A stretch of DNA of 64,000 nt from Euborellia annulipes (Eukaryota > Arthropoda > Insecta > Dermaptera > Anisolabididae), in contig JAKCPI010027536.1 in the NCBI GenBank assembly GCA_023213315.1, forward strand, positions 1 to 64,000, given 5' to 3'. The notes beneath the pieces are model-generated. The model saw nothing but the letters and a program-made list of their open reading frames with translations, was not told where the DNA came from and did no database searches. The position numbers and the translations under genes were made by a program. Position 1 is the stretch's first letter. Each line of letters opens with the position of its first letter. Below are positions 11,516-22,639 of the stretch, one piece after another.

Positions 11516-11927
11516 CAGTGGTGTTTCCAAACTTAATGTTAGCACGCCTCCCTTAAAAATATTTAATCATATGATACCCCCCCCCCCAACCCCCACATTT
11601 TATAAAATAATACAAAAACAAAAATTTTTATTTCTAAAAAATTTATTAAAACAAACTAAGGCAAGGAAAAAAAAAATATTGAGTTCTAAATCTAAATGTT
11701 TTTATCATTCAAAAACCTGCGAAACATGACATATATTAAAAATTTTTATAAATATGTACTGTATTACTTAAAACCTACACCCTTTTCCCTCAAAACTTGA
11801 TAAAAATATATTTTTTTTATTTATTCTTATTATTTTTTCTTTAGAAAATTAGCATTAATTTAGAAAATTGGCTAATAATCGCGCCTCCCCTTACCCTAGT
11901 CCGCTCCTCACAGTTTGGAAAACGCTG
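11516..11927. mobile_element. hAT-Charlie-like MITE
   Basis: Left end CAGTGGTGTTTCCAAACT; the right end reversed reads CAGCGTTTTCCAAACTGTGA. Subterminal GCGCCTCCC occurs on both sides. Flanks AAATAAGA and CTGTAAGA are a poor duplication (5 of 8). Related to 26562-26791. Confidence 0.6.
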
Positions 11928-11935
11928 CTGTAAGA

Positions 11936-12950
11936 TATTAACTGGAATCTGTTCGCTTGAATAGGAGCAAGTACACACTTGAAAACTCCAGAATAAGTAG
12001 TCGAAACGTTGTACAGTATTTATATTTTTAATAAATAATTAATAACTTTTTTCTATAATTAAAAACTTCCATAGTAGCTGTAAGATAGCTATTTTTTTTT
12101 TTTTTTAATGAGGAATGTAAAAAATTCAGAGCATCAATTTCTAATTTCTTCAAATGAGAGAAATTTCTTCAACAAGTTCATATGTATGTTGTATTATTGA
12201 TAATAATTTTACATATCTTTTAATTAAAAAAAAACTTAAAATTCAGCAAATTAATTGCAATGATAAATAAAAGTTACAAGTCATGCGATTCACAAAACAT
12301 TCTAGAATGATGATATATGATGTTTTAATTAATGACCCTAACTTCTCTAAACGTTGATCAAATACTAAAAGGGAAAGACAAGTTACCAATGTCTCATCTA
12401 AGACAAACAAATAATTCAAACTTAATTTTAGTTATTTAGAAGGAACAAAACATTCTAAAAGTTGTCTAAAAGTTCAGAAAAACAACTTTTATTTTCGAAT
12501 TTTAAAGTTGTCAAAGAAAAAAAAAACGATCCTTTGAATGGTATTGTAATAAAATGAATGTTTGCTTTCTGATTCTTATTTGGGAAAGATGATTGCTTAT
12601 AATCAATTCTGAAAGATTATAAGAGAGATACACTTGTCCCATTGGACAGGAGAGATGTTAAACAAGGGTGGTTTTTTAACAAAAGGACGAGACAAACAAC
12701 AGTCAGATTGGGCTGGGGCGTAACGTAATGTATTGGATTAATAAAAAAATCTCGAATTTTTTAATAACGCCTCAAATAAATGATATTCATGTTTACTTTT
12801 TTAAAATTGCAAAAATAATTGAAAGGTTTTTTTTAAATTAATCTAAATATTTATTTAATATTGAAGTCATTTTTTTAAATTCTGAAATTTCATTAATGAC
12901 TTATTTTATATGAAATACAAAATTTCATATTGGGCTATCAAATTTCATTA
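11936..12950. other. AT-rich stretch, nothing recognised
   Basis: No coding signature. A TCGAAACGTTGTAC word at 12000 resembles the edge of the foldback family, but no CUGANGA box precedes it. Confidence 0.5.
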
Positions 12951-12954
12951 AAAT

Positions 12955-13027
12955 CAATAGTCAGTGTGGTGATGAAATAATTCAGGACAGCAATAGTCAG
13001 TGTGGTGATGAAATAATTCAGGGACAG
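12955..13027. repeat. Tandem duplication of a 36-bp unit
   Basis: CAATAGTCAGTGTGGTGATG then AAATAATTCAGGACAG occurs twice in a row (12955-12990, 12991-13027). The second copy has one extra G. Confidence 0.85.
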
Positions 13028-13308
13028 ATATGGTGACTTAATTCAAAGAAATTTTTTTTGTACTAATATGTAGCCTATGTTTGTTAGTTTAAATTTTTTT
13101 TACCATACAAATTAAAAAAAAAAAATATTTTCGAGAGAATGAATTAATCCTGAGAAAGCTAGCTAGCAATAGCAATTACGAGGCCATGGCTTCGAATTAA
13201 ATGACACTCGGATAATTAATTAATTAACTACGCTTCGGGGTTTCAATAATTCCTAAGAAAAAATAGAGTAATCTGCATCTTTAAAAAAATTAAGTTCTTA
13301 TTTCAGTC

Positions 13309-13722
13309 CAGTGACGTTAATTAGGACGGGGGGAGGCATTTATCTCCTCCCCAAAGAGCTCTGATTTTTCAAATTTTATATTGTTCTAAATAATATATCA
13401 AAATATATCTACGGTATATAAACTGTAAAAAATTAAATATAGATGTATAGAATGGATTCAGCCAAGAAAAAGTAAAAAACAAATTTATACAGTCGACGTT
13501 TCGGTAACAATTGATACTTAACTGTCCCGAGGAAGAGCACAGCGAGAGCTCGAAACGTCGACAGTATAAATTTGTTTTTTACTTTTCCTTGGCTGACTAC
13601 ATTCCATACATCTATATTTAATACTGGCAGCCAGTATAATAATGATGTAAAAAATTATTAAATATAATTATTTTTTGGCCAAATTTGACCCCCATAAGAA
13701 AAAAGTTTAAATGACGCCACTG
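13309..13722. mobile_element. hAT-like MITE hosting a foldback
   Basis: Ends CAGTGACGTTAATTAGG and TTTAAATGACGCCACTG, like 57108-57349 (CAATGGCGTCATTTGG and AAATGACGCCAGTG). No convincing duplication. The foldback 13434-13620 is nested inside. Confidence 0.55.
13434..13620. mobile_element. Foldback element with hammerhead-like motif (copy 1)
   Basis: Inverted arms of about 70 bp (AAATATAGATGTAT to AAATTTATACAGTCGACG and their complements). On the plus strand at 13521-13565: ACTGTC, core CCGAGGA, A, stem GAGC...GCTC, GAAA, CGTC, then GACAGT. ACTGTC and GACAGT pair perfectly (6 bp). The core has C where a hammerhead needs U4. The left arm lacks the CUGANGA half. Confidence 0.6.
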
Positions 13723-14245
13723 GATGTGACAAGGAGAAGAAAGTGTTTTTCTTATTTTGGGATCTATATAATTAGAAAGTTTTTTTTTTAACAATTTGAT
13801 AAAATAGTGAAAAAATAATTAATTATAAAGTAATAAAGGTTAAAATATGAACAAATTTGATAAAATGTTTTCGAATGAAAGTAGAGAAGGCAGTCTTTTG
13901 AAAATTGGTTTATAAGTCGTGATTTAAATTTCCCTAGGAAAGATTTATGGGAGATGTCAAAATTTAAGTTCTAATTAAATAAATCAAAAATGTTTTATAG
14001 GTGTATCAATGGCGAAATTATTAGACAAAAATTAATTTTCTCCTATAATTTAATTTTTAGGAAAAAAGTTTGAAATGTTGTGATATTTTACAAAGTATTC
14101 AAAATTATATTATGTAGGCCTAATTATTTATCAATTCCAAAAACAACAAAAGGGGCGCTCGCTCTATTGTGATGGTTATTAGTCAAATAGTCATTTTTGA
14201 CAATGCTTAAATAATAAAGATAAAACAATGAAGACCAAATAAAAG

Positions 14246-14425
14246 TGTGTCCTCGGGTTTGGTGAAGGGGTTAGCGTGCTAGCCTTCTACACCAAGGGTC
14301 GCGGGTTCGGATCCCAGGCAGTCCGATGATTTTATTTAAGTCATTTGGATACCAAATGAAATGAATGTGAGTGTGAGTGAGAAAAAAGTGTAAGTGTTTA
14401 AAAAAAATAAATAAATGAAATAAAA
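14246..14425 (+). mobile_element. tRNA-like SINE (CCTCGGG family), copy 1
   Basis: CCTCGGGTTTGGTGAAGGGG, A-box-like TTAGCGTGCTAGCC, CTACACCAAGGG and B-box GGTTCGGATCC. Then AGTCCGATGATTTTATTTAA and an A-rich (AAAT)n tail. A second copy is at 21308-21420 on the other strand. Confidence 0.7.
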
Positions 14426-14641
14426 GTATAAAAAAAATTATTTAAAAGTGAAAATAGGAAAACAAAAAAATCTTAATTTTAAATTCGAGAAATTATATAT
14501 GGTAATTAAGTTTTGGTGAAAAATTCTTTTAATTTAAATATAATTCATTTTCTAAAACAAATTTGTTCATTTAATTTTCATGATTAAAATTGTAAAATAT
14601 TAGCCACTAGCGGCGGCGTACGCCTAGCTTCACGCCTAGCC

Positions 14642-15171
14642 CAGGGGCGGGTTAAAGGGGAGGGGGCGGTGGGGGCAATCGCCCCCCCCCCCCCCGAGAA
14701 CAAATTCAAAATGTTATAAAAACTAGTAATTTAAAGAAATTATGATTTCCGCTCTTTAATTTCAATTGAATTTGTTACTAATCAATTTAAAAATCACTGT
14801 GTGGTTTTATAAAACCACGATGCAAGTGAAACTTTTTTCGGATCGTAGCCGTTTAACTGAAAATTTTCAGAAAATTATTCAATTAAGGTTATTAAAATCG
14901 CGTTTTTAATCTTATATATTAAATTTCAACTTTCTTATTTTTGTCGTCACGGATTGTGACGTCATGACTTGTAGCGTCACGGCTCTTGACGTCACGGCTT
15001 GTAACGCGACATGCTGATAGAAGAGCCAAAAATTTTGAGAGGATATAATAAAAGTTTCACTTTAATAAATAGGAAAGAGGTCTAAATGGCCTTAGATGCC
15101 GACAAAGTCCTTAAATAAAAAAAAAAAAAAACGGTCCCCCTCCCCCACAAAATTGCATTAATCCGCCCCTG
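14642..15171. mobile_element. G-rich hAT-like element, GCCTAGCC duplication
   Basis: Ends CAGGGGCGGGTTAA and TTAATCCGCCCCTG, with exact duplication GCCTAGCC at 14634-14641 and 15172-15179. A G-run and a C-run lie inside the ends. The surrounding GC-rich sequence (14610-14640, 15180-15250) belongs to another repeat, with similar text at 6712-6780, 10270-10310 and 21178-21235 (GGCTCGGGCCCGCC). Confidence 0.85.
14945..15004. repeat. Four 15-bp tandem units with CRE-like cores
   Basis: CGTCACGGATTGTGA, CGTCATGACTTGTAG, CGTCACGGCTCTTGA and CGTCACGGCTTGTAA in a row. Unit junctions create TGACGTCA (14957-14964) and TGACGTCAC. It lies inside the MITE 14642-15171. Confidence 0.8.
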
Positions 15172-15336
15172 GCCTAGCCGGAGGTGCTTCGGCCTCCTGA
15201 ACCCCCCCCGCCAGCTGGATCGGGCCCGCCTGCGGCGGACCCTCGCCTTTTCTTAAGAAAAATCTTCAAATTTCTTTAAAACATCTTGCAATTGAAAGAA
15301 AGATTTAAATAATAAAAACGTTCGATGTATGTTTAC

Positions 15337-15562
15337 CTTATTGCAATGTCGTCCAATGCCCATTAAGAAGTTATCTGGTTTGATATCCCTATGAATGAAA
15401 CTTTTGCAATGGACATATTCGATTCGGCCAATCATTTGGTCTGCGAGCATTAAAACTGTTTTGATTGTGAAACGTCGCGAGCAAAAATTGAAAAGGTCTT
15501 CAAGGGACGGACCAAGAAGGTCCATCACCAAGACGTTAAATTCTCGCTCTTGACCATACCAC
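15337..15562 (-). CDS. CkIalpha: Casein kinase I alpha, coding exon 3 (catalytic loop)
   Basis: 226-bp exon encoding the end of Arg78 and residues 79-153. It contains [19 protein letters not shown] (kinase hinge and helix D) and the catalytic loop HRDIKPDN at residues 135-142, with catalytic Asp137, then MGIGRHCNK. The acceptor is TGTTGCAG and the donor AAG|GTAAAC in phase 0. It matches casein kinase I alpha far better than delta/epsilon (for example [17 protein letters not shown] followed by [12 protein letters not shown]). The next expected exon, starting LFLIDFGLAKK with the DFG motif, was sought on the minus strand of 1-15336 and not found, so intron 3 is probably longer than 15 kb. The gene is therefore incomplete in this window. 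Confidence 0.96.
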
Positions 15563-15642
15563 CTGCAACATACAAAAGATAAGCTCGTTATTAGAATTAT
15601 AAGATAATAATGTAATCTAAACAAGTAAAATCCCTTAAAATA

Positions 15643-16619
15643 CAATTACCAATAATTTAAACTAGAAGTTAAATTTTTTTTTTTTTTTTTTTTGTTACAT
15701 TTGATTTTTTCTAAACTAGTAGTGCTCTAAATATTTTATTTTAAAATAAATATAAATATTTACTGGATTAGCCTCTTATCCTTGGTAGAAGGTAATCACA
15801 AAAATCTGTAAAAATTATGATAGTCAAATTTTTATGTTCCAAGAGGGGCCCCTGGCTAGAAAAGAAGCCCGCCGAATGCGGACGGCGTGGCTAGTATAAA
15901 TATAGACACAAAAAATAATATTTCGCTCGTTGATATTCTCTTATTCACGTAAACTCATTTATTTCATGACAGGAAATTATTATACAAAAAAAAAAGAAAA
16001 TAGAATCATTTGCAAGCTTATACTCGTGAAAAACATATATAGGTATAACACATTAATGCAGAAATAATTATCTAAATGAAATATAGAAAAAAAAAAAAAC
16101 CTTGAAAAAATCCAAGATTAGAATTTTATATATTAATACTTTTATTTATATCTATTGATTTATTTTTAATTTTACTTTTACTCTGGAGGAGGAAATTATT
16201 ACTCAACTTTTGAAGTACTCTGATATACCAGTTGACCTTCTTTAAGGTTTTTAAAATTCAATTATCTTCTTGAATAGAGGGGAGAGATTCAAATGAAACA
16301 AAAGAGTTAAAGAAATAAATGTTTCATAAGCACATTCCAATGTATATAAATAATATATTCTAATACTAATATTAATAACTGTTATTCAGTAGAGAAATTA
16401 ATAAATCAGCATTTCTGAAGAACCAATTTTTTTTTTTAAGTATAATGAATAGGCCTAAATATGAAGTTTTTTAAATTGCACATTTATGAAAAAAATCTCA
16501 AAATTATGAAACTTCTAGAAAAGTTCAAAGGCGTGAAAAATGATTAATAATAATTTTCCTATTTTGATTCATCACTGGTTTATAAAATATTTCATTTCAT
16601 CAATTCGTCAATCAATTAT
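15643..16619. other. AT-rich intronic stretch
   Basis: Nothing recognised, apart from T- and A-runs. It is the 3' end of casein kinase intron 2. Confidence 0.5.
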
Positions 16620-17731
16620 TACTTTCTCTTACCTATGTATATATGTAATATATATAGAGAGAGAAAGTATTGGATTCATGTCAAAGTCAAAATTCGATGT
16701 CGAGATTTTGATGGATCTTCACGTTTTGAGGTCCCCTGAATCCAAAAAAGTGGTTTTCGCGACATGGTCTGTCTTGTCTGTCTGTGTGTCTGTGAACAAA
16801 ATATCTCAAGAACGAAAAGAGCTAGGAAGTTGAAATTTTATAAAGGGGTTGGAGAGTAATAACCAGCAACTTTATAGCTCCACCTGACGTCCTTTTATTT
16901 GGCAGATATTTCGATGCGTCGAACACACATCATCTTCAGTGCCGCGAGGATATAGTAGGTGGGCTTTGTCTATTTATATCAAATGCCTTAGGGGCGTTAT
17001 ACATAACGGAGGTGCCTTCTCTAAGCTGATGACCGCTCTGTGTCCATAGCAGAATTCTGCAGCTTAGAGAAGGCACCTCCGTTATGTATAACGCCCCTAA
17101 GGCATTTGATATAAATAGACAAAGCCCACCACTATATCCTCGCGGCACTGAAGATGATGTGTGTTCGACCATCGAAATATCTGCCAAATAAAAGGACGTC
17201 AGGTGGAGCTATAAAGTTGCTGGTTATTTCTCCAACCCCTTACTCTACTCATCCCAGCCTGATATTCAAACTACGTGAAATTTTATATTTAAGTTAGGCA
17301 CCCCCATGGGACGTGACAGGAAGCTTTTGAACAAAATCGACCAAAAAGTACTAGAACTTTACTGATTCACTTTTTCAGTTTTTTTCGATTTTCTCAAAAT
17401 TTGCTCCAACGATTGTTTTTAAAATTCAAAAATCAATAATTTTTTAGATTCTCTATAAAATGTATATTCTCATTTTGTGATTGAAATCTTCTGAAGACCA
17501 CTTTACTCTTGTACTCCATAGAAAAGATAGGAGAAATGGTTGCCATGGTATCAAAATATAAATATTTTCCCAAACTTATAAATTTTACATCTTGAATTCA
17601 ATTGTACCCTACTGTCGGAAACTAAATACATGTCGACACAAAAAATCTGGTGTGACAAGCACAGTACACAACTTTCGATTACCGAAGGGTAAGAGAAAGT
17701 TGTGTGCTGTGCGCCAGTCACACCAGATTTT
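16620..17731 (+). mobile_element. R1 repeat interrupted by a foldback
   Basis: Starts TACTTTCTCTTACC, then AGAGAGAAAGTATTGGATTC, TCGATGTCGAGATTTTGATG and TGGTTTTCGCGACATGGTCT. After the insertion 16843-17241 it resumes with GAAATTTTATATTTAAGTTA, AAAAAGTACTAGAACTTTAC and TGGTTGCCATGG, and ends in the terminal hairpin (TCTGGTGTGACAAGCACAG facing CCAGTCACACCAGA). About 710 bp without the insert. Confidence 0.75.
16843..17241. mobile_element. Foldback element with hammerhead-like motifs (copy 2)
   Basis: Almost perfect palindrome, 399 bp, ends AAGGGGTTGGAGA and TCTCCAACCCCTT. Minus strand 16943-16901: GGCA, CTGAAGA, T, stem II GATGTGT-GTTCG-ACGCATC (7 bp with one G-U), GAAA, TATC, TGCC. GGCA/TGCC is a perfect helix I, and helix III is A-U and U-A. 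The plus strand 17144-17185 repeats it with one base lost from stem II. The core fits CUGANGA exactly. Confidence 0.75.
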
Positions 17732-17868
17732 TTTTTCTTATTACGGAAAGAAAAAGTTTTATAATGATTCTTTCACAATAATAAGTAAAATTTTTTAAAA
17801 ATAAATTCTACCTAAGCAATTTTTCGACTAATCGAAATTAAAAGTAAGAAGCATATGAATTAATTCCA

Positions 17869-18505
17869 AGTCTATTCTCTAAAAACAGGCGTTAAAATTT
17901 AACATCATAAGTTGGGTGTTAAAAAGTAAAGTAATAACGTTAAAAATTGTTATTCTCTAAACCAAGTTTTAACAGCTTCGTTAACATTTTACTTATTAGC
18001 ACCAAATGTTAACGATCCATATGAAGATAGCTACGTTTTCTGCTTGTTCGTGTTTTTTAACCCCTCGATCGCGTTCCACACGCTGATTGCTCTGGGTCAC
18101 CAATCCCGCGCTTGGCTTTGCTTAACTGTAACGATTGTGGTGACTGTTGCTTTTCTCCATTGCTAGGCCCCCGGCCACACAAAGCGTTAAAAAATGTTAT
18201 TCTCTAAACAAAGTTTTAACAGTACAGTTGACTTGTTGCTTTTATCTCAAAGCTGTCAAAATCATAATCTTACTTTTTAGGTTAAAGACGCCATTTTGAT
18301 GCATTAAATACGGTGTTAAAATATTAAAAAGGCACTCCCTGGACATTAAATTAATTTTTAACACTATTGACGAAATGTTAACGCTTTGGCGTTAAAGTTT
18401 TTTTCTTAAAGAATAGAAATTTCAGGCAAAGAAGTGTTGAAATGAATTAACGCTGATTTCAGATATTAAAAGTTAAGGTTTTTGCTTAGAGAATAGACAT
18501 GTCCA
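17869..18505. repeat. GTTAA-rich element with inverted ends
   Basis: Left end TCTATTCTCTAAAAACAGGC; the right end reversed reads TCTATTCTCTAAGCAAAAAC. The interior is full of GTTAAAA/GTTAACG words. A partial copy is at 3400-3690. A 5S-like SINE (18060-18175) is nested inside. Confidence 0.6.
18060..18175 (-). mobile_element. 5S-rRNA-like SINE
   Basis: The minus strand reads GTCACCACAATCG, CAGTTAAGC (5S box A is AGTTAAGC), AAGCGCGGGATTGGTGACC (5S box C region is TTGGATGGGTGACC), AGAGCAATCAGCGTGTGGAA. The order and spacing fit the internal promoter of 5S rRNA, so this may be a SINE3-type element. A 34-bp piece recurs at 59495-59528 with one mismatch. Confidence 0.45.
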
Positions 18506-20415
18506 TGAGTTGAAAATTTAATAGAGTTATATCAAGATATAAATTCAAGTTTTTTATTTATGTTTCATTACGAAAAGAAAAAAAAATAGGTAATTTGCTG
18601 GTTTAAAACTAATGGATTTAGAAATTTGTCTATAATATTTATGTTAACCTTTTCTTTCATTTATTTCAAAAGATAGACATGAAATATTTAAGATACAGTA
18701 AAATTAAGTCAAGAAAAATTTTTATCATATCATTATTTCTGCTAATTTTGTGAAATAAAATTTAAGAAATAGGATTTCTCGTTTATTTTAATGACCTATA
18801 ACGGTTTTAAGCAGTAAATACAAGTTTTGAATTTTATAAACGAGATAAGCAGGATATAGAATTAGTAAAAAAAGATGCAAAAAAAACATTAATTAAAACA
18901 AAATCACTCAGGGTTTAGATATTTTTAATTTTATTGTGTAACATTTTAAAGTTTTGCAAATGGTTGCAATCTTACATTACAGAACTCTTGATTAAAATCT
19001 CATGTGAATAAAATTGTTCAATATTTGTGAATAGAGTTCTGGAGGGGTAATATACGAAATTTGGAGTCCGTTGACCGGATATTCCACCGGATAGAAATCG
19101 AACATTTATGAATGCTAACTGTCGAGCAATTCGTTGTGCTTTGAATTAAGAATTCGTGAAGTATCACGGATGATATAAATCGGTTTCTTTTTTTTTCTAA
19201 GCAAGAATAAAAGAAAGTAATTTGTCAATTGAAATTATTACTCATTGCAAAGGAAAATCGTGGAAAAAAGGATAAACTTTTAGATTATTAATCAAATGCA
19301 ATAAATAAACCACTCGGAAATGTTAGAATTCAAAAAAAAAAATTTGAGATTTCTAATTTTGAAATAACAAAACATGCATATCAAATCAAAAGGCCTTTAA
19401 TATAATTAGGCGTTTTAAATAGTGTGCTAGAAAATTGAAGTTTAAAAGATACAATAAAGAGAAAACAACAAAAAGGTGCAGGTTACAGAAGTTAGATAGT
19501 TAGAAGAAAAATTAATTACTTGAATGATTGTATTTTTATAAATATAATAAATGGATGAAAATGTTATTTATTTACCTATAGTGAAAATTCATACACCTTC
19601 TTGGTTATTTACTAAATAGAACATATAAAATTTTTACTTTATTGAAAATCACGCAGACATTCTAATTCTAACAATTGAAAGGATAGGCGGCGCTATAATC
19701 AAATCAAGATGACTACTTTATTCAAAACAATTAAATTCAAATAAGAGACGGATAAAAGAGATAGTGAATTAAGAATAAGATAAACTTCCAAAATTTATAT
19801 ATTTAAAAAATTTCTTATCTATTTATTTTCATAAATTTTTACATAAAATATTTCCCCAGCTCAAGTGATTTTTTTTTCCTATGGATGATATAAATAAATA
19901 ACATTGATATTCTTGAGTGCGAAGATTTTAGTTTAAGAGGGAGTGAGAGAAAAAGATTTATTTTTAGAATTGTTGATGAAAAACGAATATTAATTTTTCA
20001 GAGTTAAAAAATTATATAAAAATTCAAAAAATCGAGTAAACAAAAAATGGCGCTTGAAATATTCAAATGTAATTTTCTTTTCAATTTATTTTTTTGTCTG
20101 AGCTTTGGGCGTGACTTTTGTGGCAGATTGCTCGATACAATCTTACGAAATCGGCCTTTTCGATTGACCAAGGGACTGACAAATCATCTACCCAATCGAA
20201 AATTACTTTTTTTTCGTCTTATTTCATTTTACTTTTTTTTTATTTTGTAAAAAATATAAATGCAATAACATGGTGAAAGATATTTTTTAGAATTTATATT
20301 AATTAAGAGTTTCGAGAAAATAAATTTGATAATAATAATACTGCTTAGCCCCGTCTCTATTAAAATAAATCCTAATTTTCCCGCGGCTCTCTAAGTCAAA
20401 ACATGTGAATATAAA
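18506..20415. other. AT-rich intronic stretch, nothing recognised
   Basis: No coding signature or familiar repeat. A slightly GC-richer patch at 20100-20200 has no recognisable product. Confidence 0.5.
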
Positions 20416-20666
20416 TGCCCGTTTGCCAAAACACGTCTTAGATCTTAAGCTTGTCTTACATCTTACAATTGAGTAAATGGGTCTTGAGATCCTCTATTTG
20501 TGCCTACATCACATAAATAATAATAATAATAAAATAATATTTATTCCAGAAAAATATATATTCTATATATAAAAAGTTGAATAGGTAAAATGTCACATTT
20601 CGCTTGTTAGGTTATGGGAGGCTCAAGGCGAGCTTAAGATCTAAGATGTTTTGGTACAAACGGGCA
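20416..20666. mobile_element. Harbinger-like MITE, TAAA flanks
   Basis: Ends TGCCCGTTTGCCAAAACA and TGTTTTGGTACAAACGGGCA, followed inward by CTTAGATCTTAAGCTTG and its complement. Flanked by TAAA on both sides (20412-20415, 20667-20670). Non-coding. Confidence 0.7.
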
Positions 20667-21307
20667 TAAATGGATTGACAATATTACAGTAATATCAAAG
20701 ATTTAGCCCTTTAGTTCCCATGTATTAAAAAAATAAATAAAACCCTGGCCAAGAGATTTAAATACAATGAAGTTTCATAGTATGAGAAAAAATTAATATG
20801 TTAATTAATAAATTACACCATATAAAATACTTTATACTATGTAATTTTATTTAATTATTCACGACCTATTCGAAGCAGTTTTGTCAGTAAATAAACATAT
20901 TGGTTTATCAATATATGTGAACTTGGAAAAACTAATCAAAATCTTAGGTAACTTATATAAAGATCAGAATCTAGAAAAATGAGTTAAAAAGGGTGATCAG
21001 GCCAGGGTTCAGACAGGGATCTTAAGAACATAATTTTATTTGATCCATCAGTAACAATATAGTCATATAGAATTGTTTAAGCGTTACATATTTATTAATA
21101 ATATCCATGTGTCAAACAAATTTTAAAATTATTATCTAATTATTGAATTAATTTATTTCAGGAATATAAATTGAGGCGCGGGGTTCACTCCATCCCCTCT
21201 CAGTTGGCTCGGGCCCGCCTGCGGCGGAGTCTCGTTTTTACGATACTTATATTTATTAAAATACCAAAATATATATTTGGGGTCTAGAGATATTTATTCG
21301 AGTTATT

Positions 21308-21420
21308 TGTTATCCAAGTGGCTAAATAAAATCATCGGACTGCCTGGGATCTAAGTCCGTGACGACCCTTAGTATAAGAGGCCAAGCACGTTAGCAACTA
21401 CACCAAGGCCCGAGGGCTCG
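21308..21420 (-). mobile_element. tRNA-like SINE (CCTCGGG family), copy 2
   Basis: Reverse complement of the 14246 element: CCTCGGGCCTTGGTGTAG, GCTAACGTGCTTGGCCTC, ACTAAGGGTCG, GATCCCAGGCAGTCCGATGA, TTTTATTTAGCCACTTGGAT. The B-box is mutated (GACTTAGATCC). Confidence 0.65.
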
Positions 21421-21845
21421 ACTTTTCTTAATTATGAAAAGAAAATTATTATTACTCTTCCAATCCAGTGCCTGCTTGAGGAATTGTTTAGAATAGATAA
21501 TTGCAAATAATACATAAATATTTCTCTATAAATTTCCTATGGGAGAAATCCTAACTTTAAGAATTAAAAAATAAAAATAAAAAGTTAATGGAATTTTGGG
21601 ACGAAAATAATTTTCCTGTAATCCTCTTTAAGTATATAAAATATCGTTTCAAAATTCCAACGGCAAGTTTGTCAAACAGAGCGTGATAGACAGACGGACA
21701 TTAGCGAATTATATATATAGATTAGCTAATTTGGCTTGGAACAATATATATATTGTGTATTCCTTGTTTATTAAGAAAGTACAATTAATATCCCTTTGTT
21801 TTGTTGGCACTTTTATTATGAACATCGAGAAAGGAGAGGGGACGA

Positions 21846-21945
21846 TGGTTAGTTGCCCTATAAGGAATGAGTGGGAGTCGAACCTGGGATTATTGGACAG
21901 CAGCCACGGGGACTTCCTGAGTTGAGTTCACCGTCTGGTAAGACC
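21846..21945 (-). mobile_element. tRNA-like SINE, single copy
   Basis: The minus strand has TCTTACCAGACGGTGAACTC, GGAAGTCCCCGTGGCTGCTG and a good B-box AGGTTCGACTCCC. It does not fold into a complete tRNA. Confidence 0.4.
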
Positions 21946-22147
21946 AAGGACAAAAACTTTACGCATTCCTGCTCTATACTTGATTAAGTTAATCAAGAGT
22001 CGAAAAAAGTTTAGAGAAATGCATCAATGTTTTAAAAGAGATGCATCAGAAATATAATCATCACCACTAGCAAATAAAGTTAGAGTAATATAGGTCAAAT
22101 TTTATTGTCTTTCTTCAAACATATTTAATGAATTTAAATTTTTTTAC

Positions 22148-22310
22148 TTTCCCTTACATATATAGGTTAATATAGAGAGAGAAAGTATTGCATCCATGTC
22201 GAGATATTGATGGAAATACACGTTTGGAGGCCCCTTTTCTAGGTTTATAAATTTTATATCGTGAATTCTAATGTACTGTACTGTCGGATATTTGACTCCA
22301 AACTTGTCTA
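22148..22310 (+). mobile_element. R1 repeat, internally deleted
   Basis: Start ACTTTCCCTTACATATATAG and AGAGAGAAAGTATTGCATCC, jumping to the 3' part TATAAATTTTATATCGTGAA, then TGTACTGTCGGA. About 500 bp of the consensus are missing. Confidence 0.65.
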
Positions 22311-22639
22311 GTTGAATTGAATATTATTTTTTCGAGTTTGGCAGAGTTCCTAATAAATTGATTCATATTCTAAGAATTATTTAAAGATATATCTGCCAAG
22401 AATAATTAGAATACTTTCTCGCTTATCTCTGGCAATTTTTTCAAATGATAGAAGGAAAATATAAAAATCATAGTATTGAAGAGAAATTTTTTTCTAATAT
22501 TAATACAATTAGAAAAATGACGAAAAATAACTAAGTTTATTTTTAAATAAATCGGCTTAATTGCTTTTACTATTTAAGATTGTCTCATTGTCCAGGTACC
22601 TTGAGGAAAAAAGTATTTTAATTGTTGATAAAAAATATT

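Noticed and set aside
12955..13027. CRISPR-like repeat
   Set aside because: Only two contiguous units with no spacers, in animal DNA.
14246..14330. Functional tRNA gene
   Set aside because: A and B boxes are present but no complete cloverleaf can be drawn, and a second copy with the same non-tRNA tail shows it is a SINE.
1..15336. Remaining casein kinase I alpha exons (LFLIDFGLAKK onward)
   Set aside because: Looked for on the minus strand; nothing resembling the DFG segment or later exons was seen. They probably lie outside the window.
20047..20250. 67-codon frame on the plus strand
   Set aside because: Ends in T-rich low-complexity sequence and shows no conserved motif.
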